DNA of 64,000 nucleotides from Streptomyces sp. NBC_01717 (GTDB lineage: Bacteria; Actinomycetota; Actinomycetes; Streptomycetales; Streptomycetaceae). Position 1 is the first letter of the stretch. Each line of letters starts with the position of its first letter. Below are positions 17,928-26,728 of this stretch, piece by piece. Made by a program: the position numbers and the translations under genes. The notes below the pieces were generated by a model. That model saw only the letters and a list, made by a program, of their open reading frames with translations. It was not told where the DNA came from and ran no database searches. Where the stretch lies: NCBI RefSeq assembly GCF_036248255.1, contig NZ_CP109178.1, positions 2,728,001 through 2,792,000 on the forward strand, written 5' to 3'.

Positions 17928-18701
17928 TCAGCGCACCTCGGTGATCTCGGGTCCGCGCTGGAGCTGACCCATGCCACCGGAGAACTTGGAGCCCTCCTGG
18001 TCCTCCTGCTGCACACCCTCGGGCACCATCTGGGCGTCGTTGGGGAGCTTGAGGACGATCGGGTCGCGCGGCGCCATCGGGCCCTCGCCACGGACGACCA
18101 CGGTGTCCCGGAAGATCGTTTCCAGCAGTCCGGCGGCCTCCGGCTGCACGGCTCCCTGACCGGAGATCACTCCGCGCAGGAACCAGCGGGGCCCGTCGAC
18201 GCCGACGAAGCGCACCAGCTGCACGCCGTTCGTCCCGTCCGGAAGCTGTACGGGGACCTGTGCCCGCAGCTCCCAGCCCAGCGGGCCCTCGAGCTCGTCG
18301 ATGATCCCGCCCTGCTTGGTGATGCCGGTGGCGATCTCCTCGCGGACCTCGCCCCAGATGCCCTCTTTCTTGGGGGCGGCGAAGGCCTGCAGCTGGATCG
18401 CGCTGTCGCGCAGCACGACAGTGGCGGCGACGATCGCGTCTCCGGCGACCTCGACGCGCAGCTCCATGCCCTCGACCCCGGGGACAAAGATGCCGCCCAG
18501 GTCGACCCGGCCCTCGCCGGGCTGGGAGACCTCGTCGATGTCCCACGGTCCGTCCGGCCGCGGCGCCGGCGGGAGATTCACCCGGCGCGCACCGCTCTCG
18601 GCGGCGTCGGTGTCATCGAGCTCGTCGACGACCTGCTCGGCCTCGCGCGCTTCGTCCGCCACATCCTCGGCGGAACCACTCTTCTTGCGACGTCCGAACA
18701 C
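17928..18701 (-). CDS. DUF3710 domain protein
   Basis: A 257-residue cytoplasmic protein of the actinobacterial DUF3710 family, function unknown. The GTG start gives FGRRKKSG at the N-terminus, then an acidic linker (residues 12-40). The DUF3710 domain follows (about 45-235), with PDGPWDIDE, FVPGVEGMELRV, LQAFAAPKKEGIW and DGPRWFLRGVISG. It lies directly downstream of dut on the same strand with almost no gap, an arrangement that is common in actinobacteria. An upstream in-frame start at 18902 would run through the dut gene and is rejected. Confidence 0.85.
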   Translation of the reverse strand: MFGRRKKSGSAEDVADEAREAEQVVDELDDTDAAESGARRVNLPPAPRPDGPWDIDEVSQPGEGRVDLGGIFVPGVEGMELRVEVAGDAIVAATVVLRDSAIQLQAFAAPKKEGIWGEVREEIATGITKQGGIIDELEGPLGWELRAQVPVQLPDGTNGVQLVRFVGVDGPRWFLRGVISGQGAVQPEAAGLLETIFRDTVVVRGEGPMAPRDPIVLKLPNDAQMVPEGVQQEDQEGSKFSGGMGQLQRGPEITEVR

Positions 18702-18702
18702 G

Positions 18703-19239
18703 TCACTGTCCTTCCCGGTCGGGTACGACCGAAGCGTAGCTGTTCCCGCCCTGGGTGATCCCGCCCCTGACGCCATCAACATCGTCACCGGTGGCATGCC
18801 CGCCGGTGGATCCGAAACCACCCTCGCCCCGGGCCGAGCCGGGCAGCTCCGACACCTCGTGGAAGCGCACCTTCTCGACCTGCTGGACGACCAGTTGGGC
18901 AATCCGGTCGAACCGCTCGAACCGTACGGTCTCGCGCGGGTCGAGATTGATGACGATCACCTTGATCTCTCCACGGTACCCGGCATCAACCGTCCCCGGG
19001 GCATTCACGAGGGCGACTCCGCAGCGTGCTGCGAGGCCGGACCGCGGGTGCACGAAGGCGGCGTACCCGTCGGGCAGGGCGATCGACACGCCGGTGGGCA
19101 GCACCACCCGTTCCCCGGGGGCGAGTTCGGCGGCCTCGGTGGTCACCAGGTCGGCCCCCGCGTCGCCCGGGTGCCCATATGCCGGAATCGGCACCTCCGG
19201 ATCGACCCGGCGAATCAGTACGTCGACGGGATGGCGCAT
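18703..19239 (-). CDS. dut: dUTP diphosphatase
   Basis: A 178-residue trimeric-type dUTPase, which hydrolyses dUTP to dUMP and pyrophosphate, keeping uracil out of DNA and supplying dTMP synthesis. All five motifs are present in order: DAGADL (26-31), PRSG (65-68), GTVDAGYRGEI (82-92) with the catalytic Asp, RFDRIAQLVV (109-118), and the P-loop-like RGEGGFGSTG (137-146). A 30-residue Gly-rich tail follows the fifth motif. The start ATG overlaps the stop of the thioesterase gene by one base (TGATG). Confidence 0.96.
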   Translation of the reverse strand: MRHPVDVLIRRVDPEVPIPAYGHPGDAGADLVTTEAAELAPGERVVLPTGVSIALPDGYAAFVHPRSGLAARCGVALVNAPGTVDAGYRGEIKVIVINLDPRETVRFERFDRIAQLVVQQVEKVRFHEVSELPGSARGEGGFGSTGGHATGDDVDGVRGGITQGGNSYASVVPDREGQ

Positions 19240-19823
19240 CACGGGTTCACCTCGAAGGCGCGGACACGCTTGGACTGGTCCGGGTCGGCCATCGCGGCCT
19301 GGATCTCGGCCGGGCGGCCGTTCTCGATGAAGTGGTCGACCTTGACCTCGATGAAGAGGGCCTCGGCGCGGACCGCGACAGGCCCGTCCGGGCCGCCGAT
19401 CCGGCCGGTCGCACGGGAGTAGATCTTCCGGCCGTGCACGGCGGTGATCTCGGCGTCCAGGTGCAGCACGGTGCCCACCGGCACCGGACGCACGAAGTCG
19501 GTCTCCAGCCGTCCGGTCACCGCGATCACCCGCAGCAGCCAGTTCAGCGAGCCGAGCGTCTCGTCCAGCGCGGTGGCCAGTACGCCGCCGTGCGCCAGAC
19601 CGGGAGCGCCCTGGTGGGCGGGCTTCACGGTGAACTCGGCGGTGACACTCACACCCTCGCCGGCCCGCGCCTGGAGGTGCAGGCCATGTGCCTGCCCCCC
19701 ACCGCAACCGAAACAGTGTTCGTAGTGCGAACCGAGGAGCTCGCCGGGGGCCGGGGCGTCGGGGTGCCGGACCGGTTTCACCGCGCCGGCCGGCGGCTTC
19801 AGAGCCGCAGATGTTCCACTCAC
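19239..19823 (-). CDS. PaaI-type hotdog thioesterase
   Basis: A 194-residue acyl-CoA thioesterase-like protein. A polar N-terminal 30 residues precede HCFGCGGGQAHGLHLQ, then the hotdog fold with GLAHGGVLATALDETLGSL (about 88-106), the region carrying the active-site residues of PaaI-type enzymes. The substrate is unknown. The GTG at 19823 is taken as the start; the frame is open much further upstream but that part is Arg/Ser-rich and not family-like. The gene is coupled to dut by a one-base overlap. Confidence 0.8.
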   Translation of the reverse strand: MSGTSAALKPPAGAVKPVRHPDAPAPGELLGSHYEHCFGCGGGQAHGLHLQARAGEGVSVTAEFTVKPAHQGAPGLAHGGVLATALDETLGSLNWLLRVIAVTGRLETDFVRPVPVGTVLHLDAEITAVHGRKIYSRATGRIGGPDGPVAVRAEALFIEVKVDHFIENGRPAEIQAAMADPDQSKRVRAFEVNP

Positions 19824-19881
19824 AGGCGCAGACCTTACCCGCGCGGGTACCCGCAGGTCGCGCCGTGCCAAGCTTGGGTTC

Positions 19882-20337
19882 ATGCAGCCTTCCACCCCGC
19901 CTTTCGACGAACGTCTGACCGCGCCCCGTTCGTGGTGGCTCATCGCCTTCCTGATCGGCGTCGCCTGCGCCCTGATGCTGCTGCCGCTCGGCACCCTGCC
20001 GCTGCTGGCCGGCCTGGTCGGCGGCACGGCTCTGGCCTCGCTCGCGGTCAGCTCGTACGGCTCCGCCCGGATCCGGGTGGTGGCGGGCGCCCTGGTCGCG
20101 GGCGACGCCCGGATCCCGGTCTCGGCGCTCGGCACGGCCGAGGCGCTGGACGCCGAGGAGGCGCGCGCGTGGCGCTCGTACAAGGCGGACACCCGCGCGT
20201 TCATGCTGCTGCGCAGCTACATCCCCACGGCGGTACGGGTAGAGGTCACGGACCCCCAGGACCCGACCCCGTACGTCTATCTGTCGACCCGGGAGCCGCA
20301 GGCCCTGGTGGCGGCGCTCACGGCGGTACGGGCGTAG
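19882..20337 (+). CDS. DUF3093 membrane protein
   Basis: A 151-residue protein with two adjacent membrane helices (about residues 18-60, WWLIAFLIGVACALMLLPLG) followed by a soluble beta-rich domain containing ARIRVVAGALVAGDARIPVS and PYVYLSTREPQALVAAL. This matches DUF3093, an actinobacterial family of unknown function. It diverges from the thioesterase/dut/DUF3710 operon and converges with the next gene. Confidence 0.8.
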   Translation: MQPSTPPFDERLTAPRSWWLIAFLIGVACALMLLPLGTLPLLAGLVGGTALASLAVSSYGSARIRVVAGALVAGDARIPVSALGTAEALDAEEARAWRSYKADTRAFMLLRSYIPTAVRVEVTDPQDPTPYVYLSTREPQALVAALTAVRA

Positions 20338-20375
20338 GACGCACGGCCGGCGGCGGCTGCCGGGGCATCGAGGGC

Positions 20376-21371
20376 TCAGCCCTCGATCTCCTTCGGGAGG
20401 TCCTTGTGCAGCTTTCGGGGCCGCTCCAGCGGCGGCTGCTCCGGAAGCCGGTCCCAGGGGACCTGGCCCTTGCGCAGGTCCTTCCTGACCTTCTCGGCAA
20501 GCTTCTTCGTGTCGCGGCGGTTCATCATCGCGCCGACGGCGGCGCCGACCATGAACGGGATCAGGTTCGGCAGATCGCGCGCCATGCGCTTCATGATCTG
20601 CTGGCGCAGCTCCCGCTTCATCTGGCCGCCCAGCGCCGCATTGACCGTCGTGGGGTGGCCGGCGTCGATGCCGCGCTCCTCCGTCCAGGAGGTGAGGTAC
20701 GCGGTGCTGCGCTGGGTGAGGCCGCCCGGCGGGCGCTGACCGTAGACCTCGTGCAGTTCGGCCACGAGCTTCATCTCGATCGCGGCCACGCCGGTGATCT
20801 CCGCGGCCAGCTCGGCGAGCATGGCCGGCGGTACGGGCATCATGGCCGCCGCGCCGATACCGGCGCCCACGGTGGCCGTGCCCTTGCTCGCACCTGCGAC
20901 GAGTTTGTCGGCGAGCTCCTCGGGACCGAGTCCCGGGAACTGCCTGCGCAGGGTGGCAAGGTCGCGCACAGGGACGCGGGGAGCCGTTTCGATGATCCGG
21001 TCGGCGATATGACCGATCGCCGACCTGGCGCTCTCCCCGCCCTTGCGGACGCCCCGTTTCACTGATTGCAGACGGCCTGCCCCGGTCACGGGCTCCGTCC
21101 TGTCGACCTGCTGCTCGGCCCCATCGGCCGCGTCGACTGCTGGTGCTGCCACTCGTCCTGCTCGTGCCACCTCTGCTGCGATGGCGGCTTCCACTGCTTC
21201 GAGCGAGGCCCAGCGGCCCCGCTCGTCGTCAGACTCGCCCGGAGGGGGTGGCAGGGCGGACCGCTCGGCAGGCGCTGCTACGCCTTCCACCGGGCCTGTA
21301 CCGCCCTGATACGCCTCCGACGACCTCTTACGCCACAAGCGCCGCTTCCGGAACGGTGTATCGCCTGCCAC
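20376..21371 (-). CDS. Conserved hypothetical protein with glycine-rich membrane-active segments
   Basis: A 331-residue protein I cannot assign with confidence. Residues 1-110 are low-complexity, basic then Pro/Glu-rich. The C-terminal two thirds are conserved-looking, with FPGLGPEELADKLVAGASKG, a Gly/Ala/Met stretch (VGAGIGAAAMMPVPPAMLAE, about 168-187), EITGVAAIEMKLVAELHEVYG, and a second small-residue stretch (IPFMVGAAVGAMMNRRDTKK). The two small-residue stretches recall the membrane-associating helices of EcsC-like proteins, but that is a loose comparison. A near-palindrome (20367-20387) overlaps its stop codon. It lies 12 bases downstream of the DUF4193 gene. Confidence 0.65.
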   Translation of the reverse strand: MAGDTPFRKRRLWRKRSSEAYQGGTGPVEGVAAPAERSALPPPPGESDDERGRWASLEAVEAAIAAEVARAGRVAAPAVDAADGAEQQVDRTEPVTGAGRLQSVKRGVRKGGESARSAIGHIADRIIETAPRVPVRDLATLRRQFPGLGPEELADKLVAGASKGTATVGAGIGAAAMMPVPPAMLAELAAEITGVAAIEMKLVAELHEVYGQRPPGGLTQRSTAYLTSWTEERGIDAGHPTTVNAALGGQMKRELRQQIMKRMARDLPNLIPFMVGAAVGAMMNRRDTKKLAEKVRKDLRKGQVPWDRLPEQPPLERPRKLHKDLPKEIEG

Positions 21372-21383
21372 GGCCGACCGAAC

Positions 21384-21680
21384 CTAGTCGCAGTCGCGGC
21401 AGATCGGCTGGCCGTTCTTCTCGCGAGCCAGCTGACTCCGGTGGTGCACGAGGAAGCAGCTCATGCACGTGAACTCATCGGCCTGCTTGGGCAGAACCCT
21501 TACAGCGAGCTCTTCATTGGACAGGTCTGCGCCGGGCAGCTCCAGTCCTTCGGCCGCGTCGAACTCGTCGACGTCGACGGCGGACGCCGTCTTGTCGCTC
21601 CGGCGTGCCTTGAGCTCTTCAAGACTGTCCTGGTCGACGTCGTCATCGGTCTTGCGTGGGGTGTCGTAATCCGTTGCCAT
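21384..21680 (-). CDS. DUF4193 zinc-ribbon-like protein
   Basis: A 98-residue protein of the actinobacterial DUF4193 family. The N-terminal 60 residues are acidic. The C-terminus has two Cys pairs, C72/C75 and C94/C97 (TCMSCFLVHH and ICRDCD), expected to bind zinc. The ATG at 21680 follows an AGGGGGAG ribosome site; an in-frame start three codons earlier is less well placed. The function is unknown. Confidence 0.85.
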   Translation of the reverse strand: MATDYDTPRKTDDDVDQDSLEELKARRSDKTASAVDVDEFDAAEGLELPGADLSNEELAVRVLPKQADEFTCMSCFLVHHRSQLAREKNGQPICRDCD

Positions 21681-22086
21681 TTGTCGCACTCCCCCTCTGG
21701 GTGTCTGCGGTGTCTCAGCGCACGTAACGCGTGAGAGGCCGGACTTGTGCCCGACCCGAGGCGGAGATTTTGCCTCACATCAAGGTCTGTTACTCAATCG
21801 ACACCCGAGCGGACCTCTCGAGAGCGATCGGCTTGGGTGGCGAAGGGGACCGTACACGGTCCGAACGCCGCGCTTCACGGGCGCCACCCCGTGTACTTCC
21901 CGTGATATCAACCCCCGAAAACCCCGACTTTTGCCGGATTTTTGGTGGGAGGCCTGATCACGGAGCGTGGATGGTCCGAAATTCGCTCCTGTGATCGATC
22001 ACACACGGCACTTCCGGGCACGGGTCCCGAAAATTCCGCTCAAAGCGAACAGGGCGATCTGTGTGCGAATCGCTCGGACCAGCCTC
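21681..22086. other. Intergenic region between DUF4193 and cutS
   Basis: About 400 bases without a supported gene. It should hold the DUF4193 promoter and the 3' end of the cutRS transcript. It contains an 8-bp inverted repeat with a 29-base spacer (GTACACGG at 21852-21859, CCGTGTAC at 21889-21896), and near the cutS end a weak 5-bp stem (about 22052-22070). No riboswitch or RNA gene was recognised. Confidence 0.45.
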
Positions 22087-23322
22087 TCAGACCGGCAGGG
22101 TGACGCGCATCACGAGACCACCACCCTCACGGGGCTCCGCGATGATACGGCCGCCATGAGCGCGCGCCACCGACCGCGCGATCGACAGGCCGAGCCCGAC
22201 CCCCTTGTCGCTGCCCGTTCGCTCCGTACGGAGCCGCCTGAAGGGCTCGAAGAGGTTGTCGATCTCGTACGCCGGCACCACCGGGCCGGTGTTCGAGACC
22301 ACCAGCACCGCCTGTCCCGGCTGCAGCTCGGTGGTGACCTCCACCCAGCCCTCCTCCGGAATGTTGTAGCGCACGGCGTTCTGCACGAGGTTCAGCGCGA
22401 TCCGCTCCAGCAGCACACCGTTGCCCTGGACGACGGCGGGCACGATCTCGCCGCGGAACTCCACGCCCTTCTCCTCGGCCTCGCCGCGCGTCTGGTCGAG
22501 CGCCCGGGAGGCGACCTCGGCCAGGTCGACCGGTTTGCGCTCGATGATCTGGTTGTCGCTCCGGGCGAGCAGCAGCAGGCCCTCGACCAGCTGCTCGCTG
22601 CGCTCGTTGGTGGCCAGCAGGGTCTTGCCGAGCTGCTGGAGCTCCGGCGGCGCCTGCGGGTCGGAGAGATGGACCTCCAGCAGCGTGCGATTGATCGCGA
22701 GCGGGGTGCGCAGCTCGTGCGAGGCGTTCCCGACGAACCGCTGCTGTGCGGTGAAGGCCCGTTCCAGCCGGTCGAGCATGTCGTCGAAGGTGTCGGCGAG
22801 CTCCTTGAGCTCGTCGTCCGGACCGTCCAGCTCGATCCGCCGGGACAGGTCCGTACCGGCGACCTGGCGGGCGGTCCTGGTGATCCGGCCCAGCGGGGAG
22901 AGCACCCGCCCCGCCATGGCGTAGCCGAAGGCGAAGGCGATGACGCTCAGGCCGACGAGGGCCAGCAGCGAGCGGTTCAGGAGCGTGTCGAGCGCCTGCT
23001 GCCGCTGATGGTTGACGCACGAGTTCATGGCCGCGTTGACAGCGCTCGGCGACGATCCCTCACCGGACAGGTTGCACACGTCGCTGGACACCTGGCCGCT
23101 CACGATCTTGAACGGCAGCTCGCTGCCCACGTGCAGGGCCTGTGCGGCCAGCATGTAGATGATCGAGAGCAGCAGGATGCCGGCGATCAGGAACATCCCG
23201 CCGTACAGGAGGGTGAGCCGTATCCGGATGGTCGGGCGCAGCCAGGGGTACGGGGGCTCCAGCTGTTTGGGGTCCCAGGTGGGCTTCGGGGGCGCCGCGG
23301 GTGGCGCCGGGGCGGCGGACAC
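22087..23322 (-). CDS. cutS: CutS sensor histidine kinase
   Basis: A 411-residue membrane kinase paired with CutR. A Pro-rich cytoplasmic N-terminus (1-37) leads to membrane helix 1 (about 38-62), an extracytoplasmic loop (about 63-116), membrane helix 2 (117-139), HAMP (140-192), HisKA with H202 (GNASHELRTPLAINR) and an HATPase domain with NLVQNAVRYN and GVGLGLSIA. The loop has two cysteines, C83 and C102. CutS is known from Streptomyces lividans and coelicolor as part of a system affecting antibiotic production, and more recently linked to envelope or secretion stress. The GTG start is 5 bases after the cutR stop. Confidence 0.88.
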   Translation of the reverse strand: MSAAPAPPAAPPKPTWDPKQLEPPYPWLRPTIRIRLTLLYGGMFLIAGILLLSIIYMLAAQALHVGSELPFKIVSGQVSSDVCNLSGEGSSPSAVNAAMNSCVNHQRQQALDTLLNRSLLALVGLSVIAFAFGYAMAGRVLSPLGRITRTARQVAGTDLSRRIELDGPDDELKELADTFDDMLDRLERAFTAQQRFVGNASHELRTPLAINRTLLEVHLSDPQAPPELQQLGKTLLATNERSEQLVEGLLLLARSDNQIIERKPVDLAEVASRALDQTRGEAEEKGVEFRGEIVPAVVQGNGVLLERIALNLVQNAVRYNIPEEGWVEVTTELQPGQAVLVVSNTGPVVPAYEIDNLFEPFRRLRTERTGSDKGVGLGLSIARSVARAHGGRIIAEPREGGGLVMRVTLPV

Positions 23323-23327
23323 CGGCG

Positions 23328-23981
23328 TCAGATCCGGTAGCCGGAGCCGGGCACGGTGACGATCACCGGCGGCTCTCCGAGTTTGCGGCGCAGCGTCATG
23401 ACCGTCACCCGCACGACGTTGGTGAACGGGTCGGTGTTCTCGTCCCAGGCCTTCTCCAGCAGCTGTTCCGCCGAGACGACCGCTCCCTCGCTGCGCATGA
23501 GCACCTCCAGCACGGCGAACTCCTTCGGCGCGAGCTGGATCTCGTGCTCGTCGCGGAAGACCTCGCGGCGGTTGGGGTCCAGCTTGATGCCGGCGCGCTC
23601 CAGGACGGGCGGCAGCGCGACCGTCGTACGGCGCCCGAGGGCCCGTACCCGCGCGGTCAGCTCGCTGAAGGCGAACGGCTTGGGCAGATAGTCGTCGGCT
23701 CCGAGCTCCAGGCCCTCCACACGGTCGCTGACGTCCCCGGATGCGGTGAGCATGAGCACCCGGGTCGGCATGCCCAGCTCGACGATGCGACGGCAGACGT
23801 CGTCGCCGTGCACCAGGGGGAGGTCCCGGTCCAGCACCACCACGTCGTAGTCGTTGACCTCGATGCGCTCCAGGGCGGCCGCACCGTCGTACACGACGTC
23901 GACGGCCATGGCCTCCCGGCGCAGTCCGGTGGCCACCGCATCGGCGAGCAGTTGCTCGTCCTCCACGACGAGTACGCGCAC
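23328..23981 (-). CDS. cutR: CutR response regulator
   Basis: A 217-residue OmpR-type regulator, the exact length I recall for Streptomyces CutR. The receiver has E8/D9, phosphoacceptor D51 (DVVVLDRDLP) and K101 in PKPFAFSEL. The winged-helix DNA-binding domain (about 125-217) contains QLAPKEFAVLEVLMRSEGAV and ends VPGSGYRI. The GTG start has a good AAGGAAGGA ribosome site; an in-frame start at 24056 would add 25 unconvincing residues. It is the first gene of the cutRS operon. Its targets cannot be read from this window. Confidence 0.9.
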   Translation of the reverse strand: MRVLVVEDEQLLADAVATGLRREAMAVDVVYDGAAALERIEVNDYDVVVLDRDLPLVHGDDVCRRIVELGMPTRVLMLTASGDVSDRVEGLELGADDYLPKPFAFSELTARVRALGRRTTVALPPVLERAGIKLDPNRREVFRDEHEIQLAPKEFAVLEVLMRSEGAVVSAEQLLEKAWDENTDPFTNVVRVTVMTLRRKLGEPPVIVTVPGSGYRI

Positions 23982-24339
23982 GGCGCTGTCCTTCCTTTGA
24001 AACTTCAGAACGTCCGAATGAGCGCACGGACCGTGATCCGGGCCGCTCAGCAGCACTGTCTGTGCGGCACCATCCTGCCCGCAACGCGTATAAACCGGCG
24101 GTAAGGCGGCGCGGCACGACCTGCGGCTTCCGGGAATTCACCGGATTTCCGGGCCAGTTGAGGTTTCTCTGAGCCCGGGGCTGGGGAGGACGAATTCACA
24201 CCCGCGATCACGCCATGTATGTGGCACTCCACGGCCGCTCCGTCCCCCGGAGAGTGCGTGATCACCCGCCCTACCGCCCTCGGCGGAGGGAAACCCGGGC
24301 ACACCCCCGTGCCACCGACCCACGATGAGGGGGCGCACT
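23982..24339. other. Divergent promoter region: cutRS / 57-residue protein
   Basis: 358 bases expected to contain both promoters. Upstream of cutR are TAAA (24091-24094) and TAAG (24102-24105), 11 bases apart, the spacing of OmpR-family half-sites. The short-gene side has GATGAGGGGG ahead of its ATG. No gene was found in between. Confidence 0.45.
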
Positions 24340-24513
24340 ATGGACGCTTTCACCGCAGGTCTGCTGCAACGAATCAGGACGACCGAGTCCGACCTCACCC
24401 GTGCTCGTGAGACGGGCGACGACTTCCTCGCGGACGTCGAGCAAGGAGAACTGGACGACCTGCACCGCCTGGCCGCCGAGCACGGCGTCGAAATCGGCGC
24501 CTCGGCCGTCTGA
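24340..24513 (+). CDS. Small conserved acidic protein, 57 residues
   Basis: MDAFTAGLLQRIRTTESDLT begins a short helical protein rich in Asp and Glu (GDDFLADVEQGELDDLHRL in the middle), with no membrane segment or metal motif. The ATG at 24340 follows a GAGGGGGC site; an ATG at 24325 is a less likely start because it overlaps that site. It is followed by a 20-bp perfect terminator, which supports a real transcript. I recall similar short proteins in other Streptomyces but no function. Confidence 0.7.
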   Translation: MDAFTAGLLQRIRTTESDLTRARETGDDFLADVEQGELDDLHRLAAEHGVEIGASAV

Positions 24514-24520
24514 GTCGTCG

Positions 24521-24562
24521 GCACAGGGCCCCGGCGTCGCCAGCGACGCCGGGGCCCTGTGC
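24521..24562. terminator. Bidirectional terminator, 20-bp arms
   Basis: Arms 24521-24540 and 24543-24562 are perfectly complementary. It sits between the small acidic gene and the convergent inositol monophosphatase gene and can end both transcripts. Confidence 0.85.
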
Positions 24563-24614
24563 CGTCCGTCAACGTCCACCACAGCCCGTACCAGGGGCTT
24601 TGCCGGTGGTGCCG

Positions 24615-25451
24615 TCAGTCGTGCCAGGCGCCCAGCTCCTCCAGCAGCGCCTGCAGGGGCTCGAAGACGCCCGGCGTGGCGGCCAGTGTCAGCTCGCCGT
24701 CGGCAGCCAGCCCGGGCCGCCCGCCGGTGCGGGCGCCCGCCTCCCGGGCGATCAGGTCACCGGCCGCGAGGTCCCAGGGGTGGAGCCCGCGCTCGTAGTA
24801 GCCGTCCAGCCGGCCGGCGGCGACGTCGCAGAGATCGATGGCGGCCGAGCCGCCGCGCCGGATGTCGCGCAGCTTCGGGATCAGCTGCTGGGCGACATCC
24901 GCCTGATGCCTACGGACGTCTGTGACGTAGTTGAAGCCGGTGGAAACCAGCGCCTGATCGAGCGGCGGCGCGGGCCGGGTGCGCAGCGCCGCACCTTCGC
25001 CGTACGCCCCGCCGTTTGCGTACGCACCGCCGCCGAGGACCGCGAAGTACGTCTCGCCGCGCATCGGGGCCTCCACCACGCCCACGACCCGCTCGCCGTC
25101 CCGCTCGGCGGCGATCGAGACGGCCCATGTCGGCAGTCCGTAGAGGTAGTTCACCGTGCCGTCGAGCGGATCGATGACCCAGCGGATGCCGCTGCTGCCC
25201 GCGGAGCTGGCGCCCTCCTCACCGAGGAAGCCGTCCTGGGGTCGGCGCTCGGCAAGGAAGCCGGTGATCAGCTTCTCGGCTGCGATGTCCATCTCGGTGA
25301 CGACATCGATGGGGCTCGACTTCGTCGCGGCCACGCCCAGATCGGCGGGGCGGCCGTCGCGCAGCAGCGCACCGGCGCGCCGGGCGGCCTCCCGTGCGAG
25401 GTCGAGCAGTTCGGACTGGACGGGGTCGGTCACAGAGGACACAGGGGTCAC
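24615..25451 (-). CDS. Inositol monophosphatase family protein
   Basis: A 278-residue Mg2+-dependent sugar-phosphate phosphatase of the IMPase/FBPase superfamily. The metal-binding motifs are complete: E78/E79 in LGEEG, then WVIDPLDGTVNY (91-102) with D94 and D97, and the C-terminal WDLAAGDLIAREAG with the third metal-binding Asp. The substrate could be inositol-1-phosphate, a histidinol-phosphate-like compound or another phosphosugar; the sequence does not decide. It lies 15 bases downstream of the ferrochelatase gene and is probably co-transcribed. Confidence 0.88.
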   Translation of the reverse strand: MTPVSSVTDPVQSELLDLAREAARRAGALLRDGRPADLGVAATKSSPIDVVTEMDIAAEKLITGFLAERRPQDGFLGEEGASSAGSSGIRWVIDPLDGTVNYLYGLPTWAVSIAAERDGERVVGVVEAPMRGETYFAVLGGGAYANGGAYGEGAALRTRPAPPLDQALVSTGFNYVTDVRRHQADVAQQLIPKLRDIRRGGSAAIDLCDVAAGRLDGYYERGLHPWDLAAGDLIAREAGARTGGRPGLAADGELTLAATPGVFEPLQALLEELGAWHD

Positions 25452-25466
25452 AGCGGTACAGCGCTC

Positions 25467-26594
25467 CTAGGCGTAGGGACTGTCGGCGCCCGCGGCGGCG
25501 GGCTTGAGGGCACGGGCCGGGCAGCAGCCGACGGGACAGAGGTCGTGGCTCGGGCCGAGCGCCCCGAGCGCGCACCGCTCCACCGGGCGTCCCTGCTCGG
25601 TGACGGCGCGCTCCAGCACCAGCTCGCGCACGGCCGCGGCGAACCGCGGGTCGGCGCCGACCGTTGCGGACCGGCGGACCGGCAGGCCGAGCTCGGCGGC
25701 CTTCGCGGTGGCCTCGGTGTCGAGGTCGTACAGGACTTCCATGTGGTCCGAGACGAAGCCGATGGGGGCCATCACCACGGCGGGCACGCCCTCCCCGTGG
25801 AGCGCCTCCAGGTGGTCGCAGATGTCGGGCTCCAGCCACGGGATGTGCGGGGCACCGCTGCGCGACTGGTAGACGAGCTGCCACGGGTGGTCGGTGCCCG
25901 TCTCCTCGCGGACGGCGTCGACGATCAGCCGTGCGACTTCGAGATGCTCGGCCACATAGGAGCCACCGTCGCCGTGCGTCTCCTCGGGGCCGGAGGTGTC
26001 GGCGGCGGAGGTGGGGATGGAGTGCGTGGTGAAGGCGAGGTGGGCGCCGGCCCTGACGTCCTCGGGAAGATCGGCCAGCGACTTCAGGACGCCGTCCACC
26101 ATGGGCCGTACGAAGCCGGGGTGGTTGAAGTAGTGCCGGAGCTTGTCGACGCGTGGCACCGGCAGCCCTTCGGCCTCCAGGGCGGCCAGCGACTCGGCGA
26201 GGTTCTCGCGGTACTGACGGCACCCGGAGTACGAGGCGTAGGCGCTGGTGGCGAGGACGGCGATGCGGCGGTGCCCGTCGGCGGCCATCTCGCGCAGGGT
26301 GTCGGTGAGGTACGGGGCCCAGTTGCGGTTGCCCCAGTACACCGGCAGATCGAGTCCGTGTTCCGCGAAATCCTTGCGCAGGGCGTCCAGCAGGGCCCTG
26401 TTCTGGGCGTTGATCGGGCTGACGCCGCCGAACAGGAAGTAGTGCTTGCCGACCTCCTTGAGCCGCTCCTCGGGGATGCCGCGGCCGCGCGTCACGTTCG
26501 CCAGGAACGGGACCACGTCGTCCGGACCTTCGGGTCCGCCGAAGGAGAGCAGCAGCAGGGCGTCGTAGGGAGCGGGAGCGCACAGATCGGACAT
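25467..26594 (-). CDS. hemH: Ferrochelatase, coproporphyrin type
   Basis: A 375-residue enzyme that inserts Fe2+ into a porphyrin. In actinobacteria the substrate is usually coproporphyrin III (CpfC, the coproporphyrin-dependent haem pathway). [19 protein letters not shown] opens the fold. [11 protein letters not shown] carries the catalytic His, and [16 protein letters not shown] the second conserved region. The C-terminus has closely spaced cysteines ([19 protein letters not shown]), with another in [10 protein letters not shown], matching the set that binds a 2Fe-2S cluster in mycobacterial ferrochelatase. The ATG at 26594 (protein begins [11 protein letters not shown] after Met) is the family-like start. 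Confidence 0.93.
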   Translation of the reverse strand: MSDLCAPAPYDALLLLSFGGPEGPDDVVPFLANVTRGRGIPEERLKEVGKHYFLFGGVSPINAQNRALLDALRKDFAEHGLDLPVYWGNRNWAPYLTDTLREMAADGHRRIAVLATSAYASYSGCRQYRENLAESLAALEAEGLPVPRVDKLRHYFNHPGFVRPMVDGVLKSLADLPEDVRAGAHLAFTTHSIPTSAADTSGPEETHGDGGSYVAEHLEVARLIVDAVREETGTDHPWQLVYQSRSGAPHIPWLEPDICDHLEALHGEGVPAVVMAPIGFVSDHMEVLYDLDTEATAKAAELGLPVRRSATVGADPRFAAAVRELVLERAVTEQGRPVERCALGALGPSHDLCPVGCCPARALKPAAAGADSPYA

Positions 26595-26728
26595 GGGAAC
26601 GATCCTGCCACCCGCCTGTGACAGCGCGTCGACCGACGTCCATCGGCGCGCCCGTCGGGCACCCGCCGCGGTGTCCTGCGCAGTTGGCCGCCCGTAAGCT
26701 GTAGCGGCCACCTTCACGCATTACACCC

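Noticed and set aside
20367..20387. A near-perfect palindrome (10-bp arms, 1-base centre) at the end of the 331-residue hypothetical gene
   Set aside because: It overlaps the stop codon and final codons and has no loop, so a terminator call is not well supported; noted in that gene's entry only.
21731..22000. Short plus-strand frames in the DUF4193-cutS spacer
   Set aside because: No ribosome site, no conservation that I recognise, and composition unlike a gene.
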